NCBI RefSeq assembly: GCF_002007205.1
Contig: NZ_LAZS01000014.1
Coordinates: 62,001-126,000, forward strand
Length of the DNA stretch: 64,000 bases
Direction of reading: 5' to 3'
From: Ensifer adhaerens
GTDB lineage: Bacteria > Pseudomonadota > Alphaproteobacteria > Rhizobiales > Rhizobiaceae
A model generated the notes under the pieces. It worked only from the letters and a program-made list of their open reading frames with translations, searched no databases and was not told where the DNA came from. Both the position numbers and the translations under genes were made by a program. How positions within the stretch are numbered: the stretch's first letter is position 1; each line of letters starts with the position of its first letter. Shown piece by piece: positions 61,905-64,000 of the stretch.

Positions 61905-63059
61905 TCACGAAACAGCAACATTTGCGGGATGCGCAGCGGCATATTCCTCGCTTTGCATCTCGATCAGCCGAGAAACCGTGCGGTCGAACTCGAAGCCCTC
62001 CGTTCCCTTCTTCTGGGTCAAGAGATCCTGCGGCTCTGCCGCCGCCGAGGCGAACAGCCGGGCGCCGTTGTCGTAGAGCGTGTCGATAAGCAGGATGAAC
62101 CGCTTGGTTTCGTTGCGCATATGGGGACCGAGATGCGGCACGTGGTCGACGAAGATCGTCGAGTAACGCTCGAGGATGGCCAGATAGTCCGCAGCCCCGA
62201 GCGGCTGCTGGCAAAGGTCGGCGAAGCCGAAACGGGCGCTCTTTCCCGAGGCGGCCGGCACCGGGATCTTGCGGCCCTTGCGCGGTACTTCTGCGGGAGC
62301 GGCCGGTGCGTTGCCGGTCTCGTGAGCCCAGGCCCGCGCCATCGCTGCATCCGCCTCAGGCCCAAGCGGCGACAGCCACACGGGACTGCCGTCCGTCTTC
62401 GTCAGCCGGTAGTCGGTGTCCGTATCCAGCGAGATGACCTCGACATTCGCCTTCAGCAGGGCGACGAAGGGCAGGAACAGGCCGCGGTTGAGGCCATCGC
62501 GGTAGAGATCGTCCGGCGCCACGTTCGAGGTTGCGACGAGCACGCAGCCCTTGGCGAACAGTTCGCCGAACAGGCGGCCGAGGATCATCGCGTCGGCAAT
62601 GTCGGTCACGGAGAATTCATCGAAGCAAAGCAGCCGCGCTTCGCCGAAGAGTTCCGAGGCAACCGGCGGAATCGGATCGGCCTGCTTCGTCTCGCCATTC
62701 TTCAGCTTCTGGCGGTGCTTGTAGATGCGCTCATGCACATCGGCCATGAACTCGTGGAAATGCGCCCGGCGCTTGCGCTGGATCGGCACCGCGTCGAAGA
62801 ACATGTCCATCAGCATGGTCTTGCCGCGCCCGACGCCACCATGAATGTAGAGACCCTTGACCGGCGGATGGTCCTTCTTGCGCGAGGCAAACAGCCAGCC
62901 GAGCGCATTGGTCTTGCGCGACGGGCGGCTGGCAAGCAGCTCGGCCGAGAGATGATCGAACCGCCGCGCGATCGTAAACTGCGCCGGGTCACGCTTGCGC
63001 TCGCCGCTCGTAACGAGCGCTTCGAGCTTGCGGTAAATGCTGTCGTCAGGATTGAGCAC
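61905..63059 (-). CDS. zapE: Cell division protein ZapE (AFG1-like ATPase)
   Basis: 384-residue P-loop ATPase. Walker A HGGVGRGKTML, Walker B LLCFDEFSVTD, then ATSNVAPDDLYRDGLNR and the family RFILLIDTLYDN near the C-terminus. Affects FtsZ assembly in E. coli; the mitochondrial AFG1 relative is a quality-control factor. The start is a GTG at 63059 with GGTGAG upstream. A lipoprotein gene lies 59 bp upstream. Confidence 0.92.
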   Translation of the reverse strand: MLNPDDSIYRKLEALVTSGERKRDPAQFTIARRFDHLSAELLASRPSRKTNALGWLFASRKKDHPPVKGLYIHGGVGRGKTMLMDMFFDAVPIQRKRRAHFHEFMADVHERIYKHRQKLKNGETKQADPIPPVASELFGEARLLCFDEFSVTDIADAMILGRLFGELFAKGCVLVATSNVAPDDLYRDGLNRGLFLPFVALLKANVEVISLDTDTDYRLTKTDGSPVWLSPLGPEADAAMARAWAHETGNAPAAPAEVPRKGRKIPVPAASGKSARFGFADLCQQPLGAADYLAILERYSTIFVDHVPHLGPHMRNETKRFILLIDTLYDNGARLFASAAAEPQDLLTQKKGTEGFEFDRTVSRLIEMQSEEYAAAHPANVAVS

Positions 63060-63082
63060 GTCTCACCCGAGATGGGACGGAA

Positions 63083-63109
63083 AACAAAAGCCCGGCACGA
63101 GACCGGGCT
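63083..63109 (-). terminator. Terminator of the Inh-type lipoprotein gene
   Basis: On the minus strand AGCCCGG-TCTCGTG-CCGGGCT runs into TTTTGTTTT, 10 bp past the lipoprotein stop. Confidence 0.8.
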
Positions 63110-63118
63110 GGAGAAGCG

Positions 63119-63667
63119 TCAGCGGCTGAGGCTGACCGGTTGGCCGCCATTGGTCGAGCCGTCGAAACGGGCGTCGGCCGTCTTGTAGAGGCGGGCAATG
63201 GCATTGCCGCTGCGGTCCTTGAGGACCACCTGCTTGCCGGCCACTTCCCAAGAGCCCATGGTCGTCAGCTCGCCGGCGCAACCGCGGGTGCCGCCGCGCG
63301 AGCCGGAGCCGAGATTGGTGAGCGTCAGGAACATGTCGCAGGAGCTGCCGGCGCTGGAGACGCGCCAGTTGCCGACCATCGCTTCCTTGGTGACGTCAAG
63401 TCCGCCGCCCGCAGCTGCAGCGACCTGCGTGCCGGCCTGCTGGGCAGCATCGCCGGCGACCGCCGTGCCGCTCGCCGGTGCAGCCGGGAATTGTGAGGTG
63501 TTTCCGCTCGGCGCCGGAAGCTGGTTCGACGATACCGAAGGGACCGGTGCGGCCTGGATGGGAGCGGGAGAGGCGTCCTGGGAGCTGAAACCGCCCATCG
63601 ACGTCCGTTGGCATCCGGTCAGCGCAAGCACAACCGCCAGCCCCGCCGCCGCATGAATTACCCGCAT
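63119..63667 (-). CDS. AprI/Inh-family lipoprotein (Omp19-like)
   Basis: 182 residues. Lipoprotein signal peptide with lipobox LALTGC, a Pro/Ala/Ser-rich linker at about 30-95, and a C-terminal AprI/Inh domain ([36 protein letters not shown]). Brucella Omp19 belongs to the same family and inhibits proteases. The start at 63667 puts the signal peptide at the N-terminus. The 63668-63967 upstream gap holds no gene I can support. Confidence 0.85.
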   Translation of the reverse strand: MRVIHAAAGLAVVLALTGCQRTSMGGFSSQDASPAPIQAAPVPSVSSNQLPAPSGNTSQFPAAPASGTAVAGDAAQQAGTQVAAAAGGGLDVTKEAMVGNWRVSSAGSSCDMFLTLTNLGSGSRGGTRGCAGELTTMGSWEVAGKQVVLKDRSGNAIARLYKTADARFDGSTNGGQPVSLSR

Positions 63668-63967
63668 ATCCCTACTCCTGTTCGTGTCCGCGAACCATGA
63701 TGCAACGCGATAATATAGGCCGAAATACAGCAAATCCACCTGACAAATCAAGGGACGACGATTCCTTGCGACCTGTTGCAGGATTGAAACGTCCGGAGGA
63801 CCGGATCGCGCGCCACGTCCTCGACCCGGTTCATCGCCGCGCTGCCGACGACCAGTCCCCTTCGTATCGCCACAATCACGAATTGTCCGCCACCCGACAA
63901 AAGCCTCGAACGGAAAACGGCGAGCCATGGCCCGCCGTCTCCTGAATTCTGCTTCCGACCTGATCGA

Positions 63968-64000
63968 TCAGACGCGGCGCTCGACCAGCATCTTCTTGAT
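63968..64000 (-). CDS. sdhB: Succinate dehydrogenase iron-sulfur subunit (last 10 codons)
   Basis: The minus strand encodes IKKMLVERRV and a TGA stop at 63968. This matches the C-terminal end of alphaproteobacterial SdhB, and sdhCDAB next to the mdh-suc region fits Sinorhizobium gene order. Only 33 bp are in the window, so the call rests on this short tail and the context. Confidence 0.7.
   Translation of the reverse strand: MKKMLVERRV

Overview
The window reads as one contiguous piece of the main chromosome of a fast-growing rhizobium, most likely Sinorhizobium/Ensifer. The reasons are the high GC content, the strong third-position GC bias, RIME-type palindromic repeats, the glycerol cluster glpR-glpD-glpSTPQUV, a Fur-family Mur regulator beside sitABCD, and the mdh-sucCDAB-lpdA order. 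No phage, transposon, CRISPR array, rRNA or tRNA gene was found. This is mostly core metabolism.

Layout. 1-6100 (minus strand): NAD-dependent formate dehydrogenase fdsG-fdsB-fdsA with a LysR regulator upstream. fdsA is cut by the window start, and a RIME repeat sits between fdsB and fdsA. 6300-15950: an SDR oxidoreductase diverges from glpR; then come glpD and a six-gene glycerol ABC importer. 16000-22100: an MFS pump plus a small monooxygenase, divergent from their own LysR regulator, a small secreted protein, an NCS2 purine/pyrimidine permease and an EamA exporter. 22180-26310: mur divergent from the manganese importer sitABCD. 26320-38050: a lone atpB, a phosphotransferase-like kinase, an unknown membrane protein, an Lrp regulator divergent from a saccharopine-dehydrogenase-like enzyme, manC, then the F1 ATP synthase operon atpHAGDC. 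38300-49500: a DUF4345 protein, priA, short-type transaldolase, a RecF-like ATPase, an acyltransferase, xerC, a TraB/GumN protein, a TetR/MFS pair, a DUF2867 protein and a thioesterase. 49650-64000 (all minus strand): malate dehydrogenase, succinyl-CoA synthetase, 2-oxoglutarate dehydrogenase and its E3 (lpdA), interrupted by five accessory genes, then zapE, an Inh-type lipoprotein and the last codons of sdhB.

How it fits together. Formate and glycerol oxidation, the TCA segment from 2-oxoglutarate and succinate to oxaloacetate, and F1-ATPase make this an energy-metabolism neighbourhood, with Mn uptake and several efflux or detoxification genes between. Regulation is visible as inverted repeats next to glpR, glpD, sitA, fdsG and the TetR gene.

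I found no convincing new multi-gene system. The points most worth a second look are the isolated atpB, whose usually conserved Asn next to the essential Arg is Val; the asymmetric ATPase pair GlpS/GlpT with one predicted degenerate ATP site; a three-site TetR operator; and several strong intercistronic hairpins.
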